DNA of 64,000 bases from Trebonia sp963795335 (GTDB lineage: Bacteria > Actinomycetota > Actinomycetes > Streptosporangiales > Streptosporangiaceae), in contig CAWCHI010000010.1 in assembly GCA_963795335.1 (NCBI GenBank), positions 310,001-374,000 of the forward strand, given 5' to 3'. The position numbers and the translations under genes were made by a program. The notes below the pieces were generated by a model that worked only from the letters and a program-made list of their open reading frames with translations, had not been told where the DNA came from and did not search any database. Shown here one piece after another: positions 9,252-18,876 of the stretch; position 1 is the stretch's first letter, and every line of letters starts with the position of its first letter.

Positions 9252-9538
9252 TCCGCCGGGGATTCTGGCTCGTCGTCGGGGCCACCGGCGGGATCGTGGG
9301 CTACCGGCGTGTCTCCGCCCTCGGCCGTCAGGTATCGGAGACGCTGGGTACGCGGTCCAAGCGCCCGGGCGCGGCCCGGCGGCACTGGGCCCGCGAGAGC
9401 ATCCGCTTTACCCGCGACGTGCGCCAGGGCATGGACCTTTATTCCGCTCGGCAGCAGGCCCGGACAGCCCCTACGCTGGGCCCAGGGGCCAGTAAGGGCG
9501 CCGGTCACAGCCACCACGAGGAGAGAGAAGACCACTGA
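9248..9538 (+). CDS. Small DUF6167-like protein
   Basis: 96 residues: a short hydrophobic N-terminus (RRGFWLVVGATGGIVGYRRV), basic middle, a conserved FTRDVRQGMDLYSARQ segment and a His-rich end. The pattern and the position directly before alaS match the actinobacterial DUF6167 family. Function unknown, probably membrane-associated. The stop TGA shares its last base with the alaS ATG. Confidence 0.75.
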   Translation: MIRRGFWLVVGATGGIVGYRRVSALGRQVSETLGTRSKRPGAARRHWARESIRFTRDVRQGMDLYSARQQARTAPTLGPGASKGAGHSHHEEREDH

Positions 9539-12264
9539 TGCAGTCGGCAGAGATCGCCCGCCGTTTCCTGGCGCACTTCGAGGCACGAGGACATGCCATC
9601 GTCCCCTCGGCCAGCCTCGTGGCCGACGATCCCACCCTGCTGTTCGTGGTCGCCGGGATGCAGCCGTTCAAGCCCTACCTGCTCGGCCAGCAGGTGCCGC
9701 CGTGGAAGCGGGTCGCCGACGCGCAGAAGTGCGTCCGCACGCTCGACATCGAGGAAGTCGGCAAGACGACCCGGCACGCCACGTTCTTCCAGATGCTCGG
9801 CAACTGGTCGTTCGGCGACTACTTCAAGGAAGACGCGATCCGCTGGGCGTGGGAGCTGCTGACGACGTCGCAGGACGACGGCGGCTTCGGCTTCCCCCCG
9901 GACAAGCTGTGGGCGACCGTGCTGCACGGCGACGACGAGTCGTACGCGCTGTGGCGGGACATGATCGGCCTGCCGGAGTCGCGCATCCAGCGCCGGGGCC
10001 TGGCGGACAACTACTGGCACATGGGCGTCCCCGGCCCGGGCGGCCCCTGCTCGGAGATCTACTACGACAAGGGGCCCGAGCACGGCCGCGAGGGCGGCCC
10101 GGAAGCGGACGAGGACCGCTACCTGGAGGTCTGGAACCTGGTCTTCATGCAGGACATGCTGTCGGCGGTGCGGGCCAAGGACGACTTCGACGTCGAGGCG
10201 CCGCTGCCGTTCAAGAACGTCGACACCGGCATGGGCCTGGAGCGGATGGCGTCCATCCTGCAGGGGGTCGACAACATCTACGAGATCGACACCACCTTCA
10301 AGATCCTGTCCAAGGCGGCCGAGCTGACCGAGCAGGATTACGGCCGCGACCAGCGCACCGACGTGTCCCTGCGGGTGGTCGCCGACCACGTGCGCAGCGC
10401 CGTCATGCTGATCGAGGACGGGGTGCTGCCGTCCAACGAGGGCGCCGGCTACGTGCTGCGGCGGCTGCTGCGCCGCTCGATCAGGAACCTGCGGCTGCTG
10501 GCGGGAGCCCAGCGCGGCGGCGGGGCGGCGTCAACCGACGGCTTCATGCACGAGCTGACCGACGTCACCATCGACGCCATGGGGGAGCAGTTCCCCGAGC
10601 TGCGCCGGGACGCGGCCCACCTGCACACGGTGATCGACGCGGAGGACGCGGCGTTCGCGGGCACGCTTCGCACGGGCACCGCGATCTTCGACGTCGCGGT
10701 CGAGGAGGCCAAGCGCCGCCACGTCAGCGAGCTGTCCGGCGCCCAGGCGTTCCAGCTCCACGACACCTACGGCTTCCCGATCGACCTGACCCTGGAGATG
10801 GCGGCCGAGCAGGGCCTGGCGGTGGACGAAGAGGGCTTCCGCCGCCTGATGGGGGAACAGCGCGCGCGGGCGCGCCAGGACGCGCGGGACAAGAAGACCG
10901 GCAACGCCGACATCTCGGTCTACGCGAGCCTGCTCGAGCAGGCGGGCAAGGTCACCTTCACCGGCTATGACGCGGCCGACGGCGAGGCGACGATCGTCGG
11001 CCTGCTGGTGGACGGCGTGCCGGTGCCGGCGGCGGCGCCGGGCACCCAGGTCGCGGTGGTCCTCGACCGGACCCCGTTCTACGCCGAGGGCGGCGGCCAG
11101 CTGTCCGACCAGGGCGTGATCAGGACCTCCGGGCCCGGCGGCAACGCCGAGGTCGAGGTGACCGACGTGCAGACGCCCCTGCCCGGGCTGACCGTGCACC
11201 GCGGGACGGTCCGCCACGGCGAGATCACCACCGGGTCGCCCGCCTACGCCGAGATCGACGTGGAGCGCCGCCGGGCCACCTCGCGCAGCCACACCGCCAC
11301 CCACCTGGTGCACCGGGCGCTGCGCGGCGCCCTCGGCGAGGGCGCGGCCCAGGCGGGCTCGGAGAACGCCCCTGGACGGCTCCGGTTCGACTTCACCGCG
11401 ACCGGGGCGGTGCCGGTGACGGTGCTGCGGGAGGTCGAGGACGAGGTGAACCGGGTCCTCATCGACGACTTGTCGGTCCGCGCCTACCACACCTCGATCG
11501 ACGAGGCGCGGTCGATGGGCGCGCTGGCGCTGTTCGGCGAGAAGTACGGCTCCGAGGTCCGTGTGGTCGAGGTCGGCGAGTACTCGCGCGAACTCTGCGG
11601 TGGCACCCACGTAGCCCGCTCGGGCCAGCTCGGGCTGGTCAAGCTGCTCGGGGAGGCGTCGATCGGCTCCGGCGTGCGCCGGGTCGAGGCGCTCGTCGGG
11701 ATCGACGCGTTCCGCTTCCTGGCCCGCGAGAGCGTGCTTGTCAACCAGCTCAGCGAGCAGCTCAAGGCGCGGCCGGAGGAGCTCCCGGAGCGCATCTCGA
11801 CCGTGGTCAGCCGGCTCCGCGACGCCGAGCGGGAGCTCGGCAAGCTCCGGTCGGCCCAGCTGCTTGAGGGGTCGGGCCAGATCGCGGCGGCGGCCGAGAA
11901 CCTGGACGGGATCGCATTCGTCGCCCACCGGGTGCCGGACGGAACCGACGCCGACTCGATCCGCCGGCTCGCCCTTGACGTCCGCTCGAAGGTGCCCACG
12001 ATGCAGCCGGCCGCCGTCGCGCTCATCGGCACCCCGGCCGACCGGCCGGTCGTTGTCATCGCGGTCAACGAGGCCGGACGCGGGGCCGGCCTGTCGGCCG
12101 GGACCCTGGTCGCCGGGGCGGCGAAGGCGCTCGGCGGCGGGGGCGGCGGCAAGCCCGACATCGCTCAGGGTGGCGGTGCGCCCGGTGCCGGGCCGGCCGA
12201 GGTAAATGCGGCTTTCGATGCTGTTCGCAGCGTATTGCGGGGCGGTGACCGCAGCGCCGGGTAA
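9538..12264 (+). CDS. alaS: Alanine--tRNA ligase
   Basis: 908-residue class II synthetase with proofreading. The N-terminal catalytic core shows FVVAGMQPFKPYLLG, RTLDIEEVGKTTRHATFFQMLGNWSFGDYFK and the motif 3 region GMGLERM. The editing domain is present with its zinc site HTATHLVHRAL (about residue 585) and CGGTH (about residue 687). A C-terminal C-Ala domain with a G-rich end (GGGGGGKPDIAQGGG) completes the enzyme. The ATG at 9538 overlaps the preceding stop by one base, and ruvX starts 9 bases after the stop. Length is normal for the family. Confidence 0.98.
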   Translation: MQSAEIARRFLAHFEARGHAIVPSASLVADDPTLLFVVAGMQPFKPYLLGQQVPPWKRVADAQKCVRTLDIEEVGKTTRHATFFQMLGNWSFGDYFKEDAIRWAWELLTTSQDDGGFGFPPDKLWATVLHGDDESYALWRDMIGLPESRIQRRGLADNYWHMGVPGPGGPCSEIYYDKGPEHGREGGPEADEDRYLEVWNLVFMQDMLSAVRAKDDFDVEAPLPFKNVDTGMGLERMASILQGVDNIYEIDTTFKILSKAAELTEQDYGRDQRTDVSLRVVADHVRSAVMLIEDGVLPSNEGAGYVLRRLLRRSIRNLRLLAGAQRGGGAASTDGFMHELTDVTIDAMGEQFPELRRDAAHLHTVIDAEDAAFAGTLRTGTAIFDVAVEEAKRRHVSELSGAQAFQLHDTYGFPIDLTLEMAAEQGLAVDEEGFRRLMGEQRARARQDARDKKTGNADISVYASLLEQAGKVTFTGYDAADGEATIVGLLVDGVPVPAAAPGTQVAVVLDRTPFYAEGGGQLSDQGVIRTSGPGGNAEVEVTDVQTPLPGLTVHRGTVRHGEITTGSPAYAEIDVERRRATSRSHTATHLVHRALRGALGEGAAQAGSENAPGRLRFDFTATGAVPVTVLREVEDEVNRVLIDDLSVRAYHTSIDEARSMGALALFGEKYGSEVRVVEVGEYSRELCGGTHVARSGQLGLVKLLGEASIGSGVRRVEALVGIDAFRFLARESVLVNQLSEQLKARPEELPERISTVVSRLRDAERELGKLRSAQLLEGSGQIAAAAENLDGIAFVAHRVPDGTDADSIRRLALDVRSKVPTMQPAAVALIGTPADRPVVVIAVNEAGRGAGLSAGTLVAGAAKALGGGGGGKPDIAQGGGAPGAGPAEVNAAFDAVRSVLRGGDRSAG

Positions 12265-12273
12265 CGTGGTGCC

Positions 12274-12762
12274 ATGTGCACGCTGTCGGGGAGTTCTGTG
12301 AGATCAGGCGTGCGTCTGGCCGTCGATCCGGGTACTGTCCGCATTGGCGTGGCACGCAGCGATCCTGGCGGCGTCCTCGCTACCCCGCTCACCGTCGTGC
12401 GGCGGGGCAAGGGCGACCTGGACGCCCTCGCCTCGCTCGCCGCGACCGAAGAAGCAATGGAGATCTTGGTGGGCCTACCTCGGTCCCTGTCCGGCCGCGA
12501 GGGGCCGGCCGCCGTCTCCGCGCGGAAGTTCGCGGCGGACCTGGCGGCGCGGGTGGCGCCGCTGCCGGTGCGGCTGGTCGACGAGCGCTTCACGACGACG
12601 ACCGCGCACGCGGCGCTGCAAGCTAGCGGGCAGGACTCGCGCATGCGGCGGCAGACGGTCGACGCGGCCGCCGCGGCGGTGCTGCTGGAGGCGGCGCTCG
12701 AGGCCGAGCGCCGCACCGGCGCCGTCCCGGGCCAGCTCGTCGTGACCGGACCGGCCCAGTGA
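12274..12762 (+). CDS. ruvX: Putative pre-16S rRNA nuclease / Holliday junction resolvase-like YqgF
   Basis: RNase H-fold protein of 162 residues. Visible motifs: VRLAVDPGTVRIGVARSDP with the first catalytic Asp (about residues 12-16), ILVGLPRSLSGREGPAA with the middle acidic/Gly signature, LVDERFTTTTA, and a late DAAAAAVLLEAAL helix with the last Asp. YqgF proteins mature pre-16S rRNA in E. coli and have been linked to Holliday junctions. The start could be the ATG at 12274 or the GTG at 12298; TAACGT 6 bases before 12274 could be a leaderless promoter inside the operon. The end overlaps the mltG start by four bases. Confidence 0.92.
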   Translation: MCTLSGSSVRSGVRLAVDPGTVRIGVARSDPGGVLATPLTVVRRGKGDLDALASLAATEEAMEILVGLPRSLSGREGPAAVSARKFAADLAARVAPLPVRLVDERFTTTTAHAALQASGQDSRMRRQTVDAAAAAVLLEAALEAERRTGAVPGQLVVTGPAQ

Positions 12763-14604
12763 ACGGCGGTAACGGCTCGGGCGGCTATCCCGGGCGCGGC
12801 TACGACACGCCCGACTACGAGGGCCAGCCCGGCCGTGAAGACCAGCGGCGGTCCGGCCGGCGGCAGCCCCCGGACGGCTCGGACTGGCGGGGCGACCCGG
12901 CCTACCCAGGCACCGGCCAGCCCGGTCAGGACCAGGCGGGCTACGGCGCGCCCGGCTACCGGGACGACGGCCGGGCCTATGACCGCCAGGGCTACCCCGG
13001 CCAGTCCCGCGACGGCCAGGGATACGACGGCCAGGGATACGGCAGCCAGGGCTACCAGGACCCGGGTTACGCGGGTCAGGGCTACCCCGGCCAGCGCACC
13101 GCAGGCTACGACCAGGGCGGTTACGATCAGCCCCCCCGGTTACCCGGGCCAGCCCGGTTACGCAGGCCAGCCGGGTTACGCAGGCCAGCCCGGTTACCCG
13201 GGCCAGCCGGCCCGTCCGGGCGCCCACGCCGAATGGGGCTCCGAGCCGGACGACAACTCGTTCCTGCCCGGCTTCGACGGCGGTGACTACCAGGCTCGCC
13301 GCGGGGCCCGGGCCCCCGCGCACGATCCTCGCTACGACGGCGACTACGACTCCGGGCGCGCCCAGCGCCCTGGCCCCGGCGCCGGCGGCCCTGGCCCCGG
13401 CGGCCCGTCCGGCCCCGGCGGTCCAGGTGACTGGGGTCCGGGCCACGCGGGCGGCGACGGCCGCCGCGGTGAGGACCCGCGCGACCGCGGCGACTGGGGC
13501 GACTACGCCCAGCCGGGCCAGCGCCCGCGCAAGAAGGCGACCCGCTGGGCGCCGCGGATCCTGATCCTGGTCGTCGTCCTCGCCCTGGTCGTGGGCGGCC
13601 TGACCGGCGGGCTCGCGATTTACCACAAGTACGAGGCCCGCTACCACCCCGCGGACTACGCCGGCCAGGGCACCGGCAACGTGACCGTGCAGGTCATGAA
13701 CGGCGATACCGCCTTCAGCCTGGCGCCCCGGCTGCTCCAGCTGGGTGTGGTCGCCAGCGAGCGCGCGTTCACCAACGCGGTCGAGGCCGCCACCACTGCC
13801 AACGGCGGGCAGTCGACCGGCCTCGAGGTGGGTTACTACAACCTGCACTACCACATGCAGGCCAGCCTCGCCTACGCCGCCCTGACCAACCCGAAGAACC
13901 TGGTCCAGACGACGGTCACCATCCCCGAGGGCAAACGGGTCAGCCAGGTGCTGGTGAGCCTGGCGCAGGCGACCAAGACGCCGCTGTCGCAGTGGGAGGC
14001 CGCGGCGAAGGAGACGTCCAAGCTGGGCCTGCCCTCCTACGCGGGCGCCGACGCCAAGGGCGTGCGGCTCCCGTCGACCGTGCCCTATGGCCAGCTCGAG
14101 GGCTACCTGTTCCCGGCTAAGTATGCGATCGCGCCGCACGAGACGCCCCTGGAGGTGCTGCAAGCGATGGTGCAGCGCTTCGGCGTGGAGGCCGGCCAGG
14201 TCAACCTCCAGCAGGCGGCCCAGTCGGTCGGTCTGACCGCCAACCAGCTGATCATCGAGGCGTCGATGGTCCAGGCCGAGGCTGGCCTCGACTCCGACAT
14301 GCCGAAGATGGCCCGGGTCATCATCAACCGCAAGAACAGGGGCATGCCCTACGGCTTCGACAGCGTGGTGCTGTACGGGCTGGGCAAGTACGGCCTGAAC
14401 ATCTCGGGTGATCAGGCCGCGGCGGCGGGCCCGTATAACGACACTCAGAAGCTGGGCCTGCCGCCGACCCCGATCGGCAACCCGGGCGACGCGGCCATCC
14501 AGGCCGTGCTGCACCCGGCCAGCGGCGACTGGCTGTACTTCCTGACCACGAAGGGCGGCAAGGCGTCGACGTTCTCCGCCACCTGCCTGCCGGGGACGTG
14601 CTGA
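12759..14604 (+). CDS. mltG: Endolytic murein transglycosylase MltG; frame break at a C7 run (13131-13137)
   Basis: Cleaves nascent glycan strands at the membrane to end peptidoglycan polymerisation. The N-terminal cytoplasmic region (about 240 residues) is low-complexity, built of QGY-, QPGY- and GPG-type repeats. One transmembrane segment follows (ILILVVVLALVVGGLTGG, near 13560-13620), then the YceG/MltG domain with IPEGKRVSQV, LEGYLFPAKY, the ASMVQAEAG motif holding the catalytic Glu, and the conserved ending NPGDAAIQAVLHPA. The start (GTG, overlapping the ruvX stop) and the domain are in different frames; deleting one C from the run at 13131-13137 restores a 614-residue protein and keeps the QPGY repeat in phase. 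Downstream aroE overlaps by one base. Confidence 0.9.
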
Positions 14605-15443
14605 TGCGGGCGGCGGTGCTCGGCCAGCCCATCGCCCACTCCCTGTCGCCGGTGCTGCACCGGGCGGCCTACGCGGCGCTCGGCTTGACCGACTGGAGCT
14701 ACGAGGCGGTCGAGTGCGACGAGGCGGGTCTGCCCGGTTACGTGGAATCTCGTGGCGCCGGGTGGGCGGGCCTGTCCCTGACGATGCCACTCAAGCGGGC
14801 GGTGCTGCCGCTCCTGGACCAGACCGACCACCTGGCCACGGCCACCGGCGGCGCCAACACGGTGGTCTTCCGGCCCGAGGGCCGCTACGGCTACAACACC
14901 GACGTGCAGGGCATCGTGGACGCGCTGACCGAGGCGGGGGCGGCCCCCCCGGGCAGCGTCACCATCGTCGGCGCGGGCGCGACCGCCGCGTCGGCGCTGG
15001 CGGCGGTGGGCGAGCTGGGGTCGGCCGGGGCCGACGTCGTGGTGCGGGACCCGGCCCGCGCGGCCGGGGTGCTGGCGACGGCCGAGCTGCTCGGCCTGAC
15101 CGTGCGGCTGCGCCCGTGGGCCGACCTCGAACGGCCCGCCGCGGTGGCGAGCGACCTGCTGATATCGACTGTCCCCGCCGGTGCAGCCGATGATTACGCC
15201 GAACGGGTGCGGCGGTCTCAGTCCGCTCCCTCAGCCGTGATGGACGTGGTGTACCACCCCTGGCCGACCCCGCTGGCGGAGGCGGCTGCCGCCGCGGGCG
15301 CGGTCGTTGCCAGCGGCTACGCGATGCTGCTGCACCAGGCGGCGGCGCAGGTGGAGCTGATGACGGGCAAGCCCGCCCCGGTCGAGGAGATGCGGGCCGC
15401 GGGCGAGGCCGAGCTGGCCCGCCGCACGGCCGCCCGAACCTGA
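14604..15443 (+). CDS. aroE: Shikimate dehydrogenase
   Basis: 279 residues; reduces 3-dehydroshikimate to shikimate in chorismate synthesis. Visible: N-terminal substrate site with GQPIAHSLSPVLHRAA, the catalytic Lys in LSLTMPLKRAVLP (about residue 66), TGGANTVVF with the substrate Asn, YNTDVQG, then the dinucleotide-binding VTIVGAGATAASALAA (about residues 116-131), and SGYAMLLHQAAAQ near the end. The ATG at 14604 overlaps the mltG stop; a GTG six bases upstream is possible but less likely. The nucleotide fold lacks the classic NRT motif of NADP-specific AroE (VRDPARA instead), so cofactor preference is uncertain. Confidence 0.95.
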   Translation: MRAAVLGQPIAHSLSPVLHRAAYAALGLTDWSYEAVECDEAGLPGYVESRGAGWAGLSLTMPLKRAVLPLLDQTDHLATATGGANTVVFRPEGRYGYNTDVQGIVDALTEAGAAPPGSVTIVGAGATAASALAAVGELGSAGADVVVRDPARAAGVLATAELLGLTVRLRPWADLERPAAVASDLLISTVPAGAADDYAERVRRSQSAPSAVMDVVYHPWPTPLAEAAAAAGAVVASGYAMLLHQAAAQVELMTGKPAPVEEMRAAGEAELARRTAART

Positions 15444-15474
15444 CCGCCCGGCCCCCGCGCCGGCCCGGGTGCGG

Positions 15475-16106
15475 TCACCCCCGGGCCCGGGCGACCGCGT
15501 CGGCGCTGGCGGCATCGCCCCGCTCCCGCAGCCCGGCGATCACGCCGTCGATGTCGGCCGCGGGCCGGTTCTGGCTCAGCTTCGCCTTCGCCTCGATCCG
15601 GGTGATCGCCAGCTCGATGCCGACGATCGCCCGGAGTTGCCCCTCGATGTAACCGCGGGGGGCATCGTCGACTGACCAGGGGTGCTCCCGGGCGGATTCG
15701 TGCTTGACCGTGAGCCGCCGCACCAGGTCCTCGGTCCACCCCGGGTCGTCGTGCACCACCAGCTCGCCGTAGACGTGCGCGGTCACGTAGTTCCAGGTCG
15801 GCACCACCCGGCCGTGCTCCGCCTTGGAGGCGTACCAGCCGGGGGAGATGTAGGCGTCGGGGCCGCGCACGATCGCCAGCGCCTCGCCCGCTGGGGCCAG
15901 CCTCCACTGGTCGTTGTTGCGGGCCAGGTGGCCGTGCAGCGACCCCAGGGACCCGGCCGCGGGCAGGCCGGCGGCACGTACACGAACGGCAGCATCGTCG
16001 CCACCAGGCCCTGGCCGGTCACCGTCACCAGGTCGGCCGCCCCGTGGTTCCGCAGCAGCTCGTCGACCAGCGCCGGGTCGGGCTCGAAGTGAGCGGGTAT
16101 GTACAT
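15475..16106 (-). CDS. FMN-binding negative transcriptional regulator-like protein (PaiB family); frame break near 15955-15972
   Basis: PaiB-type split-barrel flavin-binding protein of about 210 residues. The N-terminus MYIPAHFEPDPALVDELLRNH and VATMLPFVY come from one frame, and SLGSLHGHLARNN, PDAYISPGWYASK, VPTWNYVTAHVYG and the C-terminal ARG-rich end from another; adding one base in the GC-rich stretch near 15955-15972 joins them exactly where homologs run LPF-x-Y-x-P...GSLHGHLARNN. PaiB family members bind FMN and have been linked to repression of proteases or to spermine catabolism; the role here is unknown. ATG at 16106 has a GGGAG site. It is convergent with aroE. Confidence 0.85.
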
Positions 16107-16197
16107 GCCGTTCTCCCTTCCGTGGGGCCAGGGTAGCGCTCCCCGCTGATGGCTGCGGCCTCCCCGTTTGCGGCATTTGCGAATGAGGCAGTCATAC

Positions 16198-16247
16198 TGT
16201 CATGACACTGTGTCCCGGCCGGTCGCCCGAGCCGGACACATAGTGAA
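16198..16247. promoter_or_regulatory. Palindromes between paiB and the ATP-grasp operon
   Basis: A perfect 10-base palindrome TGTCATGACA (16198-16207) is followed by an imperfect inverted repeat, with CACTGTGTCC and GGACACATAGTG as arms. They lie in the divergent spacer between the PaiB-like gene and the ATP-grasp gene, suggesting operators, perhaps for one of these flanking genes. No regulator can be named. Confidence 0.4.
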
Positions 16248-16301
16248 ATAGTCGGAAACACGGCTGTCACCGATTGAAATAGACACGGAACAGCCGCTCT
16301 C

Positions 16302-16315
16302 TACGCTGGGGGTCG
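16302..16315 (+). promoter_or_regulatory. Candidate leaderless promoter for the ATP-grasp operon
   Basis: TACGCT (16302-16307) lies 7 bases before the GTG start at 16315, the same arrangement as at rarA and the first YbjQ gene. There is no Shine-Dalgarno sequence. Confidence 0.45.
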
Positions 16316-17862
16316 TGGCGGACATTTTTGATGGTTACCGGCTCGCCGACGCCTGGGACGAGATGTTCGCGGCCCCCGGCAAGCCCCGCGCGGCCTACGA
16401 CGCGCTGGTCTCCGTGCTCCAGCCGATGGACCCGGCCGAGCTGCGCTACCGGGCCGACCAGCTGGCCCGGGTCTTCACCGACCGCGGGGTCACCTACGAC
16501 TACGCGGGCGAGGAACGGGCGATGCCGACCGACCTCATCCCGCGGGTCATCGACGCGGCCGAGTGGGACCTGGTCTCGCGCGGCGTCCGCCAGCGGGTGC
16601 GGGTGCTGGAGGCGTTCCTGGCCGACGTCTACGGGCCGGCCACGCCTTCGACGACGGCGTGGTGCCCTGGAACCTGGTCTTCACGAGCGCGAGGTTCCTG
16701 CGCGAGGTGGCCGGAATCACCCCGCCGAACGGCGTCCGGGTGCACGTGGCCGGCATCGACTTGATCCGCGACGAGCAGGGCAAGTTCCGCGTCCTCGAGG
16801 ACAACGTGCGGGTGCCGTCCGGGGTCAGCTACGTGCTGGAGAACCGGCTGGCGATGACCCGGCTGTTCCCGGCCCTGTTCAGCGATCAGAAGATCCACCA
16901 GGTCGACGAGTACCCCTCGCGGCTGCTGGCAGCGTTGCGGGCGGCGGCGCCGCACGGGGTCGTCGACCCGTTTATCGTCGTGCTCACCCCCGGCATGCAC
17001 AACGCCGCCTACTTCGAGCACACCCTGCTCGCCCGGCTGATGGGGGTGGAGCTGGTCGAAGGGCGGGACCTGTTCTGCTGGCGTAACCGGGTCTACGTGC
17101 ACACCACCCACGGCCGCAGGCCGGTCGACGTCATCTACCGCCGCGTCGATGACAACTGGCTCGACCCCCTCCAGTTCCGTCCGGAGAGCCTGCTCGGCTG
17201 CCCGGGCCTGGTCAACGCGGCCCGGCACGGCACCGTGACCATCGCCAACGGGATCGGCAACGGCGTGGCGGACGACAAGCTGATCTACACCTACATGCCC
17301 GAACTCACCCGCTACTACCTGGGGGAGGAGCCGATCCTGGAGAACGTCGAGTCCTACCGCCTCGACGACCCCGACGTGCTCGACTGGGTGCTGACCGAGG
17401 CCGCCAGCCTGGTGCTGAAGCCGGTCGACGGGGCCGGTGGCGCGGGCATCGTGATCGGCCCCCGCGCGACCCACGAGGAGCTGTCCGCTGTCCGGGCCGA
17501 CGTCAGGGCCAACCCGCGCGGCTGGATGGCGCAGCGCCCGATCGCGCTGTCCACCTCCCCGGTCCTTGTCGGGGAGAAGCTGGCGCCCCGGCACATCGAC
17601 CTGCGGCCGTTCGCCGTCAACGACGGCTCCGACGTCTGGGTACTGCCCGGCGGCCTGACCCGGGTGGCTTTGCAGGAGGGCGAGCTCAAGGTGAACTCGA
17701 GCCTTGGCGGCGGTTCCAAGGACACCTGGGTGATCGACCCGGGCGGCGGCGGATCCGTCCGAGGAGGCCATCGAGCGCCTGGCCCTGGCCCTTCCCGCGC
17801 CTCCCGAGGGGCCGCAAATCGACGTGGTCGCGATCTCCCGGCAGATCGGCCCGGAACAGTGA
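16315..17862 (+). CDS. Circularly permuted ATP-grasp protein; frame breaks near 16633-16645 and 17741-17753
   Basis: About 515 residues of the circularly permuted ATP-grasp type 2 family (DUF404/DUF407), predicted to form peptide or amide bonds using ATP. Landmarks: YDYAGEERAMPTDLIPRVI near the start, VPWNLVFTSARF, IDLIRDEQGKFRVLEDNVRVPSGVSY, LTPGMHNAAYFEH, VIYRRVDDNWLDP, GNGVADDKLIYTYMPELTRYYLGEEP, LKPVDGAGGAGIVIGP and the NSSLGGGSKDTWV block. The N-terminal ~110 residues, the core and the last ~37 residues sit in successive frames (net shift zero), so two indels of opposite sign are implied. Operon partners are alpha-E and transglutaminase genes, the known gene set for this family. The start GTG 16315 appears leaderless. 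Confidence 0.88.
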
Positions 17863-17928
17863 ACTCTCCTTTCTGCGCTGACGCCGGACCATCGAGCCGT
17901 GCCTGTGGAGGCAAAGAAAAGAGAGTTC
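17861..17928. repeat. Inverted repeat spanning the ATP-grasp stop to the alpha-E start
   Basis: GAACTCTCCTTTCT (17861-17874) is complementary, with one mismatch, to AGAAAAGAGAGTTC (17915-17928); the loop is about 40 bases and contains a GGAGG (17907-17911). The right arm touches the GTG start of the next gene (17930). It could be a translation-control hairpin or a partial terminator. Confidence 0.55.
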
Positions 17929-17929
17929 A

Positions 17930-18874
17930 GTGAACTCCGAGCTGCTCAGCCGGATCGCCGAGACGATCTTCTGGACCGGCCGCTACGTGGAGCGCGCCGA
18001 CGACACCGCGCGGCTGGTCGATGTCTACATCCACCGGATGCTGGGCGAGACCGGCGCGGACTCCGACACGGCCTGCCGGGCGCTGTTCGGCATCCTCGGC
18101 GTGCCGGTTGAGCCCGAGGCTGAGCTTGACGTCGACATGGTGCTGTTCCGGCTGGTCTTCGAGACGGGGTCGCCCAGCGCCATCGCGGGCTCGATGCTGG
18201 GAGCGCGGGCCGGTGCCCGCGGCATCCGCGAGGTCATCTCCAGCGAGATGTGGGAGTGCCTGAACGTCACCGGGCACGGCCTGGCCGGGCAGAAGCGCGC
18301 CGCCGAGCGCCTCGGCCCGCACGTGTACCTGCGCTACATCAGGGAGCGCTCGGCGCTGTTCTTCGGCCTGGCCGACTCCACCATGAGCCATGACGACGCC
18401 TGGCGCTTCCTGATCCTTGGCCGCAGCCTGGAACGGGCCGACATGACCGCGCGGCTGCTGCTGGCCCGGATGTCCGCTCCCGAGGACCTGGGCTGGCCGG
18501 TGCTGCTGCGCGCCTGCGGTGCGCACGAGAGCTTCATCCGCACCCACGGGTGGGCGGCCGAGCCATCCCGGGTGGCCGAGTTCCTGCTGCTTGACCGGCT
18601 TTTCCCGCGCAGCGTGGTGCACGCGCTCGGCATCGCCGAGGAGTGCCTGGCGGCGCTGAACCCCGGCCCCACCAGGGCGGGCGTCGACGACTCAGCCCGG
18701 CGTCCGGTCGGACGGCTGCGCAACCGGCTCGAGTACGCCGACCCCAAACAGCTCCAGGCGCAGCTGCCCGAGCTGCTGAGCACCCTGCAGGAGACCTGCG
18801 TGCAGGCGAGTGAGGCGATCACCCGGCGGTACTTCCAGTACCAGACCCCGGTCGCCTGGGAACGGGACGGCTGA
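17930..18874 (+). CDS. Alpha-E domain-containing protein
   Basis: 314 residues, all-alpha, with the family opening LLSRIAETIFWTGRYVERADDTARLVDVY and the ILGRSLERADMTARLLL repeat of the same pattern in the middle (two tandem copies of a helical unit, each with an E-R-A-D-x-T-A-R-L core). Alpha-E proteins occur almost only beside circularly permuted ATP-grasp and transglutaminase genes; comparative studies proposed a peptide ligase/protease module, but the reaction is unproven. It follows ATP-grasp (about 67 bases) across an inverted repeat and precedes the transglutaminase by 2 bases. Confidence 0.92.
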   Translation: MNSELLSRIAETIFWTGRYVERADDTARLVDVYIHRMLGETGADSDTACRALFGILGVPVEPEAELDVDMVLFRLVFETGSPSAIAGSMLGARAGARGIREVISSEMWECLNVTGHGLAGQKRAAERLGPHVYLRYIRERSALFFGLADSTMSHDDAWRFLILGRSLERADMTARLLLARMSAPEDLGWPVLLRACGAHESFIRTHGWAAEPSRVAEFLLLDRLFPRSVVHALGIAEECLAALNPGPTRAGVDDSARRPVGRLRNRLEYADPKQLQAQLPELLSTLQETCVQASEAITRRYFQYQTPVAWERDG

Positions 18875-18876
18875 AC

